In this document: one piece after another, positions 1 through 8,227 of the stretch
How the letters are laid out: each line of letters opens with the position of its first letter
How positions within the stretch are numbered: the first letter of the stretch is position 1
From: RGIG4034 sp045576455
GTDB taxonomy: Bacteria; Bacillota; Clostridia; Lachnospirales; Lachnospiraceae
Direction: 5' to 3'
DNA length: 64,000 nt
NCBI GenBank assembly: GCA_045576455.1
Contig: JAZNGM010000031.1
Span: forward strand, 1-64,000
Made by a program: the position numbers and the translations under genes
The notes under the pieces: generated by a model
What the model was told of the DNA's origin: nothing
The model's input: only the letters and a program-made list of their open reading frames with translations
The model's database searches: none

Positions 1-132
1 GCGATTGATAAGGGAATGCCGATAGAACAAGTACAAAAATTATTAGGTCATTCACAAATTGATACGACGATGCAATATGCGATAGTAAACCAAACCAATG
101 TTAAAACATCCCATCAGAAATTCATAGCGTAA
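1..132 (+). CDS. Tyrosine recombinase/integrase, C-terminal end (partial at window edge)
   Basis: Reading from base 1 to the TAA at 130-132 gives 43 residues ending a tyrosine recombinase. The visible segment has the GH box (LLGHSQIDTT) followed by MQYA, whose Tyr is the expected strand-cleaving nucleophile. The upstream Arg and the HxxR box lie outside the window. The stop is 21 bases before hsdS. Recombinases next to hsdS are known in Firmicutes type I restriction loci, where they invert or shuffle hsdS target-recognition segments. That role is inferred here from position alone. It could also be the integrase of a neighbouring element. Confidence 0.8.
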   Translation, partial: AIDKGMPIEQVQKLLGHSQIDTTMQYAIVNQTNVKTSHQKFIA

Positions 133-153
133 TACAACTTCGGATTTGTAGGG

Positions 154-1272
154 ATGAAGATGAAACTGAAAGAAATATGTGAAATTAATCCAAAAACACG
201 AGAAATAGATGATGATACAGAAGTATCTTTTGTACCGATGCCAAGTGTTACAGAGGACGGAAAAATAGATACTTCTGATATAAGAAGTTATCAGGATGTA
301 AAAAAAGGCTATACAGTATTTCAAGAAGGTGATGTACTATTTGCCAAAATCACACCATGTATGGAGAATGGAAAAGGCGCGATAGCATATGGATTGATGA
401 ATGGTATAGGTTGTGGTAGTTCTGAATTCCATGTGTTGAGACCTAACAAAGGTGTGGTAACAGCTGAGTGGATCTATTATTTGACAGCATGGGAATGGTT
501 TCGAAACGAAGCAGAAAAACATATGACTGGAAGCGCAGGACAGAAAAGAGTACCAAAAGCTTATCTGGAAAATTATGTTGTTAATGTACCGTCCTTTGAA
601 GAGCAGAAAAAACAAACAAAAGTGTTAGTACAGTTACAGCATATAATAGATGACAGAAAAAAAGAGTTGATTTGTTTGGACGATATCATCAAAGTCCGAT
701 TTGTCGAGCTGTTTGGAAATAAGGGAGAGAACCCAAATGGATATAGTGAAGATACATTGGGAAATCTTTATAAATTTCAATATGGAAAGGGAAATAATAT
801 TCCAGAAGACAAAGGAGAATATCCTTGTTATGGCAGTAATGGGATTGTAGGACATCATACGGAATTTAATAGTGAAGATGCTCCGATTATTGGGCATATT
901 GGAGCATATGCAGGAATTGTGAATTGGGGAAAAGGAAAGCACTATGTAACTTATAATGGTGTAATTTGTAAATTAAAAACAGATAGAATTAATCCGATTT
1001 ACGGTTTTTATTTGTTGCAACAGCAAGATTTTAATCGAGTTGCAACAAAGGGCGGAGGACAGCCATTTGTTTCTTATGGGGACTTAGAGTCTCCAACTGT
1101 AGTAGTACCGCCAATAGAAGTACAAAATGATTATGCTGCATTTGCCAAACAAGTCGACAAATCAAAATTTAAGAAGAAGTTATGTTATAATAATTTGGAA
1201 AAGAAAACACCATTAGATATATTTTGCGGAACGATTAATTACTATGAGTCAATTCAGATATTGACCGACTAG
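154..1272 (+). CDS. hsdS: Type I restriction-modification specificity subunit HsdS
   Basis: This 372-residue protein would set the DNA target of a type I restriction enzyme by pairing with HsdM and HsdR. It has two target-recognition domains (about 1-155 and 196-330), each followed by a helical spacer (about 155-195 and 330-350). The second begins after FVELFGN and carries YPCYGSNGIVGHH, typical of the family. Two starts are possible: ATG at 154 or ATG at 160 (MKLKEICEINPK), and the latter matches the usual HsdS beginning. The last 30 or so residues do not look like the usual distal coiled coil. The stop overlaps the AGGAGG site of hsdR. No hsdM is visible, so it probably lies upstream of the window. 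Confidence 0.9.
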   Translation: MKMKLKEICEINPKTREIDDDTEVSFVPMPSVTEDGKIDTSDIRSYQDVKKGYTVFQEGDVLFAKITPCMENGKGAIAYGLMNGIGCGSSEFHVLRPNKGVVTAEWIYYLTAWEWFRNEAEKHMTGSAGQKRVPKAYLENYVVNVPSFEEQKKQTKVLVQLQHIIDDRKKELICLDDIIKVRFVELFGNKGENPNGYSEDTLGNLYKFQYGKGNNIPEDKGEYPCYGSNGIVGHHTEFNSEDAPIIGHIGAYAGIVNWGKGKHYVTYNGVICKLKTDRINPIYGFYLLQQQDFNRVATKGGGQPFVSYGDLESPTVVVPPIEVQNDYAAFAKQVDKSKFKKKLCYNNLEKKTPLDIFCGTINYYESIQILTD

Positions 1273-1282
1273 GAGGTTTATC

Positions 1283-4200
1283 ATGACCAACTTTGATTTT
1301 TTGAAACAAGAACCAAAATTTAATAGTTTTTCAGATGTAGCAATAGCTGCGGAGAAGATTTTTAAGATTGACATGGAATCTAGTGTGATTAATTGCCGTC
1401 GTGCGATGGAGTTCGCAATAAAATGGATGTATTCTGTGGACAAGTCGTTAGAGATGCCATATCAGGACAATTTGATAAGTCTTATGAGTACAGAAGAGTT
1501 TCATGATCTTGTAGATGATGCTTTGTGGAAACGCCTTGATTTAATTCGTAAGATTGGTAACCGTGCGGCACATAACGGAAGAAAGATATCAGAAGATGAA
1601 GCTGTTTTATGCTTACAGAATTTGTTTATTTTTATGGATTATGTGGCATATTGCTATTCTGATTATTACGAAGAACGACAGTATGATGTGCGTCTATTGA
1701 CTGAACCACATGAGGAACCTACTGTAGCAAAAACTTCAGATGATGATGTGAATTTGCAAGCGTTAATTGCAGAGAATAAAGCTCTGAAAGAAGAACTGAC
1801 TGCAAAACGTGCTGAGCAGCAGCAGACCTATGTTCCAAAGCCTCTTGATTTATCAGAGTATAAGACAAGAAAAATCTACATTGATGCTATGCTTTTAGAT
1901 GCTGGCTGGACAGAAGGAAAAGATTGGATTAATGAGGTCGAGCTTCCGGGCATGCCTAATAAAGCGGAAGTGGGATTTGCAGATTATGTTCTTTATGATG
2001 ATAGTCATAGACCACTTGCTGTTGTAGAAGCAAAGAGAACCTGTGTGGATGTTGCCAAAGGAAGACAGCAGGCGAAGCTATATGCTGACTTGCTTGAAGC
2101 ACAGTATAAGAGAAGACCGGTAGTATTTCTCACCAATGGTTTTGAAACAAGAATTATTGATAATCAGTATCCGGAGAGAAAGGTTGCTGTTATTTACTCC
2201 AAAAGAGATTTAGAGAAGCTTTTCAATCTTCAGACAATGAAGACAAGTCTTAGCCATATTTCTGTAGATAAGGGGATTGCAGGTCGTTATTATCAGGAAG
2301 GTGCTATCAAAGCGGTATGTGATGCATTTGATAAACGTAATCGTAGAAAGGCGCTTCTTGTTATGGCTACCGGTTCCGGCAAGACAAGAACCGTTATTGC
2401 ATTATGCAAAGTCCTTTTAGATGCAGGGTGGGTTAAGAATATATTGTTCCTTGCAGATCGTAATTCGCTAGTTACACAGGCAAAAAGAAATTTTGTGAAT
2501 CTTTTGCCTGATTTGTCATGTTCAAATCTTGTAGAAGAAAAAGATAATTATACTGCACACTGTATTTTTTCTACATATCAGACAATGATGAACTGTATTG
2601 ATTCTGTTAAGGATGAGAGTGGTAAGCTATTTACTTGTGGACACTTTGACCTTGTTATCTGTGATGAAGCTCATAGATCAATTTATAACAAATATAGAGA
2701 TATATTTAATTATTTTGACGCTCCGCTAGTGGGTCTTACGGCAACTCCTAAAGATGAGATTGATAAGAATACTTATGGAATATTTGATTTAGAAAATGGT
2801 GTGCCTACTTATGGATATGAGCTAGCGCAAGCTGTAAAGGATGGTTATCTTGTAGACTTTACGACTGTTGAAACAAAACTCAAATTCATAGAAGAAGGCA
2901 TTGCTTATGACGAGCTGTCAGAAGAAGATAAGGCAGCTTATGAAGAAACTTTTGAATTTGAAGATGGAGAGTTGCCAGAAAGAATAAATTCATCCGCTTT
3001 AAATACATGGATTTTTAATGAGGATACTATTAAACAAGTTCTTCATGTCCTTATGAGGGATGGACTTAAGGTGGACTATGGGCAGAAGATTGGTAAAACA
3101 ATTATCTTTGCAAAGAATCATGATCATGCAGAGAAAATTTTGGAGATATTTAATAAGCAGTATCCGGAAGTGAGTAAAAATGGACAGCCTTTTGCAAAGG
3201 TTATTGATAACTATATGACTTATGCACAGAGCGCGATTGATGAATTTTCTGATCCAAAGAAAATGCCTCAGATTGCTATTTCGGTTGATATGCTTGATAC
3301 CGGTATTGATGTACCGGAAGTGTTGAATCTTGTATTTTTTAAGAAGGTTATGAGCAAAGCTAAGTTCTGGCAGATGATTGGTCGTGGTACCAGACTTTGC
3401 CCGGGGCTTATGGATGGAGAGGATAAGGGGAAATTCTATATTTTTGATTTCTGTGGAAACTTCGAATTTTTCCGTATGAATCAAGGAAGGCCTACTGCTA
3501 ATATGATTGCTCTTCAGGGAGCTATTTTCTCTCTTAAATTTGAAATTGCATATAAGCTTCAGAGTATCGAGTATCAGATAGACAGACTTATTGCATACAG
3601 AAAGAAACTGGTTGAAATGATGACTGGCAAGGTGCAAGAGTTGAATCGTGAAAATTTTGCGGTAAGGCAGCATCTTAAGTATGTAGACACTTATTCTGTA
3701 GAGGCGAATTATCAAACGATTACATTTGAAGATACTTTGATGGTTCGAGAAGAATTAGCACCACTTATTATGCCTGATGGAGATGAAGCAAGCGCAGTTC
3801 GTTTTGATGCTTTGATGTATGGAATGGAATTGGCATTTTTAGCGGGAAAAGGATATGGTAGACACAGAAGTGACCTTTTTAAAAAGGTGGAAGGAATTGC
3901 CAGTGTTGCCAATATTCCTGAAATTCAGATGCAGTCAGAGCTTATTAATAAGATTTTGCATACAGATTATGTAGATAATGCTGGAATTGATGAGTTCGAG
4001 CATATCAGAGTAAGTTTGCGTAATCTGATGAAGTACCTTCAAAAAGGTATCATCAAGTACGATACAGATTTCACAGATGAGATTTTGTCTACAGAGTGGA
4101 ATGATTCTGAACTTGAAAATGATGAATTAAAGAACTATAAGGCAAAGGCTGAGTTCTATATTCGTCAGCATCAAAATAATATTGCAATTGCTAAACTTAA

Positions 4201-4588
4201 GACCAATCAGCCTTTGACGGAGACGGATGTTAAAACTCTGGAACAGATTCTTTGGAAGGAAGTTGGTTCTAAAGATGATTATGAAAAGGAATACGGTCAT
4301 AAACCATTGGGAGAGTTCGTTCGAGAGATTGTGGGACTGGATATGAATGCTGCAAAAGAAGCTTTCTCAGAGTTTCTCAATGATACAAATCTTGATAGTA
4401 GACAGATTTACTTTGTGAATCAGATTGTTGAGTACATTGTACACAACGGTATGATGAAGGATTTATCAGTGTTACAAGAATCACCATTTACTGACAAGGG
4501 TAGTGTAGTAGAGATATTTACTGACCTGACAGTATGGATGGGAATTAGGAAGGTTATTGATCGGATTAATGCAAATGCGGCAGCATAA
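1283..4588 (+). CDS. hsdR: Type I restriction endonuclease subunit HsdR (EcoEI-like)
   Basis: This is the motor and nuclease subunit that translocates and cuts unmethylated DNA. The 1101 residues divide into a DUF4145-like helical N-terminus (about 1-125), a short coiled linker (155-180), an HSDR_N nuclease domain with Asp234, Glu249 and Lys251 (GFADY, then VVEAKR), a superfamily 2 helicase with Walker A MATGSGKT (361-368) and an ICDEAHRS box, motif VI near QMIGRGTR, and an EcoEI-type C-terminal domain. The length is normal. AGGAGG at 1271-1276 sits 6 bases before ATG. It follows hsdS by 10 bases and is followed by two unrecognised genes in the same direction. Confidence 0.95.
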   Translation: MTNFDFLKQEPKFNSFSDVAIAAEKIFKIDMESSVINCRRAMEFAIKWMYSVDKSLEMPYQDNLISLMSTEEFHDLVDDALWKRLDLIRKIGNRAAHNGRKISEDEAVLCLQNLFIFMDYVAYCYSDYYEERQYDVRLLTEPHEEPTVAKTSDDDVNLQALIAENKALKEELTAKRAEQQQTYVPKPLDLSEYKTRKIYIDAMLLDAGWTEGKDWINEVELPGMPNKAEVGFADYVLYDDSHRPLAVVEAKRTCVDVAKGRQQAKLYADLLEAQYKRRPVVFLTNGFETRIIDNQYPERKVAVIYSKRDLEKLFNLQTMKTSLSHISVDKGIAGRYYQEGAIKAVCDAFDKRNRRKALLVMATGSGKTRTVIALCKVLLDAGWVKNILFLADRNSLVTQAKRNFVNLLPDLSCSNLVEEKDNYTAHCIFSTYQTMMNCIDSVKDESGKLFTCGHFDLVICDEAHRSIYNKYRDIFNYFDAPLVGLTATPKDEIDKNTYGIFDLENGVPTYGYELAQAVKDGYLVDFTTVETKLKFIEEGIAYDELSEEDKAAYEETFEFEDGELPERINSSALNTWIFNEDTIKQVLHVLMRDGLKVDYGQKIGKTIIFAKNHDHAEKILEIFNKQYPEVSKNGQPFAKVIDNYMTYAQSAIDEFSDPKKMPQIAISVDMLDTGIDVPEVLNLVFFKKVMSKAKFWQMIGRGTRLCPGLMDGEDKGKFYIFDFCGNFEFFRMNQGRPTANMIALQGAIFSLKFEIAYKLQSIEYQIDRLIAYRKKLVEMMTGKVQELNRENFAVRQHLKYVDTYSVEANYQTITFEDTLMVREELAPLIMPDGDEASAVRFDALMYGMELAFLAGKGYGRHRSDLFKKVEGIASVANIPEIQMQSELINKILHTDYVDNAGIDEFEHIRVSLRNLMKYLQKGIIKYDTDFTDEILSTEWNDSELENDELKNYKAKAEFYIRQHQNNIAIAKLKTNQPLTETDVKTLEQILWKEVGSKDDYEKEYGHKPLGEFVREIVGLDMNAAKEAFSEFLNDTNLDSRQIYFVNQIVEYIVHNGMMKDLSVLQESPFTDKGSVVEIFTDLTVWMGIRKVIDRINANAAA

Positions 4589-4621
4589 ATGCTTGTTGCA
4601 TTGAGAAAAGGGAAGGTGTTT

Positions 4622-5626
4622 ATGGAAGATAATGTGATTCATATAAATTCAGAAGATATAGAAATTGTAGACTCGGCAGATTACTGTGATGATGTTTATG
4701 ATTGTTACGAGATTGTGCCAGAAATTGCAAATCCGTTATTGAAAAGAGCAAAAGCGGGAATGAAGAAAATAGAGAAAGTGCTATACTCTACACCTGCATT
4801 TATTATGGCAATCAAAGCTTCGGTTCCAGAAGAAACATTTCAAGCGGTTCTATCAAATGAACAGAAGGAACAGCTTAAAAAAGGAGCTTTGAAGTTGATG
4901 ACCAAGAAAGATGGATCATTGATGGCAAATTTGGTGGACCCTAAAACAAAGAAAATTGTATCTACCATTGACTTGAAGAGCGTCAAGGTGACGCCTGAAT
5001 TGACAAAAGCTATGACCGATTATTCAACTCAGATGCAGATGGCTCAGATTGCAGAAGAAATTCAGTATGTTCAAATCGCGGTTGAAGAAGTGCGTAAGGG
5101 GCAGGAAAATGACCGTTTAGCTATGGCATATAGCTGTAAACAAAAACTATTGCAGTCGATGGCTATCAAGGATAAGAAGCTACGTATTATGGCATTGATG
5201 AATCTAGTGTCTTCGGCTGAAGATAGTAGAAATCTTTTGATGCTAAGTCAGAATGTAAATGTACAGTTGTTAAAAGATGAACCGGAGAGTGTATGGGGAA
5301 AGATAATGGGTGGTTCAACACCACAAAAGATTGAACAGCGTATGGAAGAAATTAGAGAAAGTCTATGTGCTGTGAATATGGTGTCATTTGCTGAAGCAAT
5401 GGCTTATCAGGAAATGGGTGAAACAGAAAGTGCTCGATTGAGTTTAAAGTACTACAGCGACTATGTTCAGAAGACATATTTGGAATTGCCAGGATTTGTT
5501 CAGAGATTGGATATGCTTGATAGTTCAACTAAGCCTTATTGGAGTAAAACTATTCCAGATATTACGAAGAAAATAGAAGCACTTCCATATAGTGGATCTA
5601 ATAAACTTATAGAGGAGATTGATTAA
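4622..5626 (+). CDS. Unrecognised protein linked to the restriction locus
   Basis: I do not recognise this 334-residue protein. The frame opens at 4589, but the ATG at 4622 (MEDNVIHINSED) has a GGAAGG site just upstream and is preferred. The first 40 residues are very acidic. A basic amphipathic stretch follows (NPLLKRAKAGMKKIEK), then a mixed region with VDPKTKKIVSTIDL. The centre (about 140-240) is a long Gln/Glu-rich helix ending in a Leu/Met-rich segment, and the C-terminus is helical. There is no signal peptide or clear membrane segment. It begins 33 bases after hsdR and overlaps the next gene by one base (TAATG), so it is probably co-transcribed with both. A restriction accessory or antirestriction role is only a guess from position. 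Confidence 0.75.
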   Translation: MEDNVIHINSEDIEIVDSADYCDDVYDCYEIVPEIANPLLKRAKAGMKKIEKVLYSTPAFIMAIKASVPEETFQAVLSNEQKEQLKKGALKLMTKKDGSLMANLVDPKTKKIVSTIDLKSVKVTPELTKAMTDYSTQMQMAQIAEEIQYVQIAVEEVRKGQENDRLAMAYSCKQKLLQSMAIKDKKLRIMALMNLVSSAEDSRNLLMLSQNVNVQLLKDEPESVWGKIMGGSTPQKIEQRMEEIRESLCAVNMVSFAEAMAYQEMGETESARLSLKYYSDYVQKTYLELPGFVQRLDMLDSSTKPYWSKTIPDITKKIEALPYSGSNKLIEEID

Positions 5627-5823
5627 TGAAGAAGAAAAATGTTTGTAAGAAATGTAATAAGCCTATACCTGAAGGATATAAATACGACGAATGTGAACAT
5701 TGCCGTGGGGAAAAAGCGGGATTGGTAAAGAAAATAATGAAAGGCGTAGGTGTTGGCGCAGGGGCTGCAATAAGTTTGGGCTTGTTGATAGTAACAAAAG
5801 GTAAGCATGATGGTAAGAATTAG
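5626..5823 (+). CDS. Small zinc-ribbon protein with hydrophobic C-terminal segment
   Basis: This 65-residue protein starts with a four-cysteine zinc-ribbon-like motif: CKKC near residue 8 and CEHC near residue 24. A Gly/Ala-rich hydrophobic stretch follows (about 41-58, GVGVGAGAAISLGLLIV), which could be one membrane span, then a basic tail. The ATG shares its A with the TAA of the preceding gene, implying translational coupling. The two probably act together, for example as a soluble protein and a small membrane or nucleic-acid anchor. No family function is known to me, and small zinc-ribbon proteins of this shape also occur outside defence loci. Confidence 0.65.
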   Translation: MKKKNVCKKCNKPIPEGYKYDECEHCRGEKAGLVKKIMKGVGVGAGAAISLGLLIVTKGKHDGKN

Positions 5824-5960
5824 ATTAATCTAGTGTTCGTTAGAATGGGATAATAATAAATACGATTGAGGTGGAAATTGTTGTGAAGTTAAGGAATGTA
5901 AAAGTAGTAGAGAAATTAAGGAAATGATTCTGATGTGCTAGGCTGTTCCAAGAGCGGATA

Positions 5961-6006
5961 GGCTCTGGTTTCTATTGAAAAGTAGGAATCAGAGCCTTTC
6001 TTATTT
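5961..6006 (+). terminator. Intrinsic terminator after the restriction operon
   Basis: A stem runs from GGCTCTGGTTTCTA (5961-5974) to TAGGAATCAGAGCC (5983-5996) with two wobble or mismatch positions and an 8-base loop, followed by TTTCTTATTT. It lies 137 bases after the small zinc-ribbon gene and would end the hsdS-hsdR-unknown transcript. The 290 bases from 5824 to 6113 otherwise hold no convincing gene. Confidence 0.7.
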
Positions 6007-6113
6007 GCCTATCAGCGCATCAGTCGGTTCATGCTGTCAACATATGAGAGTTGTTTTTGTAACTTTTGGTCCGCATCCCCCCGGGAGCAGAAGTGGATAG
6101 ATAGGAGGTTTAG

Positions 6114-6320
6114 ATGAGTGATAATAAGTTAGATGTGCCCATTTGGTAAAAGGTAATGCTTACAAAAGAAGAGGCTGCAGCATATAGTCTTGTTGGGATA
6201 AATAAGTTAGAGGAACTACTTAAGATTCCTAATTGTCCCTTTGTATTGTACGTAGGGAAGAAGAAACTCATAAAAAGAAGAGAATTCGAAAAGTTTTTAG
6301 CAGAAAACATTGAAATATAA
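6114..6320 (+). pseudogene. xis: Tn916-type excisionase remnant with one in-frame nonsense codon
   Basis: GGAGG at 6103-6107 precedes ATG 6114. The reading frame gives MSDNKLDVPIW, then TAA (6147-6149), then continues in the same frame for 57 codons to TAA at 6318. Across the stop it matches the layout of Tn916 Xis (PIWERYTLT-EEA), so a GAA codon has probably become TAA. The rest keeps the winged-helix pattern LTKEEAAAY and KKKLIKRREFEKF. Re-initiation at ATG 6156 could still give a 54-residue protein with the DNA-binding domain, but no good ribosome site is visible for it. Xis normally promotes excision of the element with Int, whose remnant follows. Confidence 0.85.
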
Positions 6321-6408
6321 GGATTTTATAAATTTACAATTGAGTCTCTTCGTGGTATAGTAAATACTGATTGTTGTGGCTCTTTTTTGAAAGAAAGGGG
6401 CTGAAAGC

Positions 6409-7003
6409 ATGGGCAAAGACCTTAGAGGTAAGGAGCTTGGCGTTGGAATAAGCCAGAGAGAAGATGGTTGGTACGTAGCTCGTTATACGAACAAACTTTG
6501 ATTATTGGATAAGTATTAAGAAAAGAACGGTCAGGTACAATACCGTTCGCAACTATACTGAACGATATCATAGAAACATAGAACCGGTTATCGGGAAAAA
6601 GAGGTTAAGTGCTGTAAACTCCATTCATTGCCAGATAATAATGAATCGCATGGCAGACGAGGGATATGCAACTTCTACAATTTATTAGACGAGAATAACA
6701 CTCTTTTTGAGTGGAGAGAGTTTATATTTCTCTGTAGAAAAGGAACACCGGTAAAAAAATAGCACGTATGATACGATGCTATTTAAGTTGTGTGAGAAAG
6801 CAGAATTACCCAAGTTTTCAATGCACGTTCTTAGGCATACATTTGCTACAAGATGTATTGAAGCAGGTATGAAGCCTAAGACTTTGCAAACGATACTTGG
6901 ACATTCCAATATAGGGATTACAATGAACCTGTATGTACACACAACCGAAGATGAAAAACATAAAGAAATTGATAAAATTGCGGAGGTATTAAAGGTGGTT
7001 TAG
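6409..7003 (+). pseudogene. int: Tn916-type integrase, multiply broken
   Basis: Fragments of one tyrosine integrase lie in order. From ATG 6409 there is an arm-binding N-terminus (RGKELGVGISQREDGWYVA) that stops at a TGA after ARYTNKL. A core-binding segment follows in another frame (TVRNYTERYHRNIEP, then LSAVNSIHCQ) and is cut by TAG after YATSTIY. Then most of the catalytic domain start is missing, and a frameshift lies in a run of seven A's near 6755. The catalytic end is intact in 6776-7003: HVLRHTFATR, LGHSNIGITMNLY with the nucleophile Tyr. A normal family member is about 390-400 residues, so perhaps half is gone. The element cannot move by this enzyme. It lies 88 bases after the xis remnant. 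Confidence 0.88.
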
Positions 7004-7024
7004 ATTGGTACATGATTGGTACAT
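7003..7024 (+). repeat. Tandem 11-bp repeat at the end of int (possible element-end arm sites)
   Basis: GATTGGTACAT occurs twice head to tail, at 7003-7013 and 7014-7024, starting at the last base of the int remnant. Repeats in this place are known to serve as arm-type binding sites for the N-terminal domain of Tn916-like integrases. The element's right junction probably lies between here and the ychF ribosome site at about 7075. I cannot see the matching left end. Confidence 0.5.
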
Positions 7025-7088
7025 AACCAACCTTACAAACTACAAAAACCCCGTAAAATCAAGCTTTTCAAGCAAAGGAGATAGAAAA

Positions 7089-8189
7089 ATGAAATTAGGT
7101 ATCGTCGGTTTGCCGAACGTAGGAAAAAGTACACTTTTTAATTCACTTACTAAGGCAGGAGCTGAATCGGCAAACTATCCGTTTTGTACAATTGACCCGA
7201 ACGTGGGCATAGTTCCTGTTCCGGATGAAAGATTAAAACAACTCGGGGATTTATATCATTCTAAAAAAGTAACGCCTGCGGTTATTGAATTTGTTGATAT
7301 CGCAGGATTAGTTAAAGGGGCATCCAAGGGTGAAGGACTTGGTAACCAGTTCTTAAGTAATATCAGGGAAGTTGATGCGATTGTGCATGTTGTACGTTGC
7401 TTTGAGGACGCTAACGTAGTACATGTGGATGGAAGCGTAGATCCGTTACGTGATATTGAAACCATTAATTTTGAATTAATTTTCTCAGATATTGAAATAC
7501 TGGAAAGAAGAATTGCTAAAACTGCCAAAGGTGCCAGAATGGACAAAACTTTAGCTAAAGAGTTAAAGCTTCTTGAAGAGGTTAAGGCACACCTTGAAAA
7601 CGGTAAGATGGCAAAATCGTTCCCATTAAGCGATGATGAGGACGAGCAGGCATGGTTTAAGGAATACAATCTGCTTACCGCTAAGCCGGTTATTTTTGCT
7701 GCGAATGTTTCGGAGGATGATTTGCAGGATGACGGACAGTCTAATGAGATGGTTGCCCGTGTGCGTAAATATGCCGAGGAAGAAGCTTGTGAGATATTTG
7801 TAATCTGTGCACAGATTGAACAGGAAATTGCCGAACTTGATGATGAAGAAAAAGCAATGTTCTTAGAAGACCTTGGCCTTAAGGAGTCAGGACTTGAAAA
7901 GCTTATTAAGGCATCCTATCATATTTTGGGACTTATGAGCTTCTTAACATCGGGAGAAGATGAGACAAGAGCCTGGACGATTAAAATAGGAACGAAAGCA
8001 CCGCAGGCTGCCGGTAAGATTCATTCAGATTTTGAAAGAGGCTTTATCCGTGCAGAGGTTGTTAATTATAAGCATCTTTTAGAACTGGGTTCCATTGCTG
8101 CTGCAAAAGAAAAAGGCTTGGTTGGTCTTGAAGGAAAAGATTATGTGGTACAGGATGGAGACGTTATTTTATTCCGTTTCAACGTATAA
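7089..8189 (+). CDS. ychF: Redox-regulated ATPase/GTPase YchF (OLA1 family)
   Basis: This 366-residue cytoplasmic P-loop NTPase is of the Obg-like family, is ribosome-associated, and typically prefers ATP. The G1 motif GLPNVGKST is near residue 6, G3 DIAGLVKGA is near 69, and a C-terminal TGS domain carries the typical ending (LEGKDYVVQDGDVILFRFNV). The open frame extends back to 7005, but AAAGGAG at 7075-7081 and the family N-terminus MKLGIVGLPNVG fix the start at 7089. It is the first intact chromosomal gene after the decayed element, whose insertion probably replaced or separated its native upstream region. Confidence 0.97.
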   Translation: MKLGIVGLPNVGKSTLFNSLTKAGAESANYPFCTIDPNVGIVPVPDERLKQLGDLYHSKKVTPAVIEFVDIAGLVKGASKGEGLGNQFLSNIREVDAIVHVVRCFEDANVVHVDGSVDPLRDIETINFELIFSDIEILERRIAKTAKGARMDKTLAKELKLLEEVKAHLENGKMAKSFPLSDDEDEQAWFKEYNLLTAKPVIFAANVSEDDLQDDGQSNEMVARVRKYAEEEACEIFVICAQIEQEIAELDDEEKAMFLEDLGLKESGLEKLIKASYHILGLMSFLTSGEDETRAWTIKIGTKAPQAAGKIHSDFERGFIRAEVVNYKHLLELGSIAAAKEKGLVGLEGKDYVVQDGDVILFRFNV

Positions 8190-8227
8190 GAGTAACGTAT
8201 ATAAGTAGCGTATAAAAGGAGTTTTAT

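Noticed and set aside
2999..3715. Open frame of 238 codons on the minus strand inside hsdR
   Set aside because: It lies wholly antisense to the conserved helicase part of hsdR, has no ribosome site, and its translation is Ile/Leu/Asn/Lys-rich shadow sequence without a domain.
4589..4621. Longer start for the hsdR-linked unknown at ATG 4589
   Set aside because: ATG 4589 follows the hsdR stop directly and has no ribosome site, whereas GGAAGG lies properly before ATG 4622.
5880..5925. Tiny coding frame after GAGGTGG (VKLRNVKVVEKLRK)
   Set aside because: It is only 14 codons long with no recognisable motif, and probably a remnant in the element.
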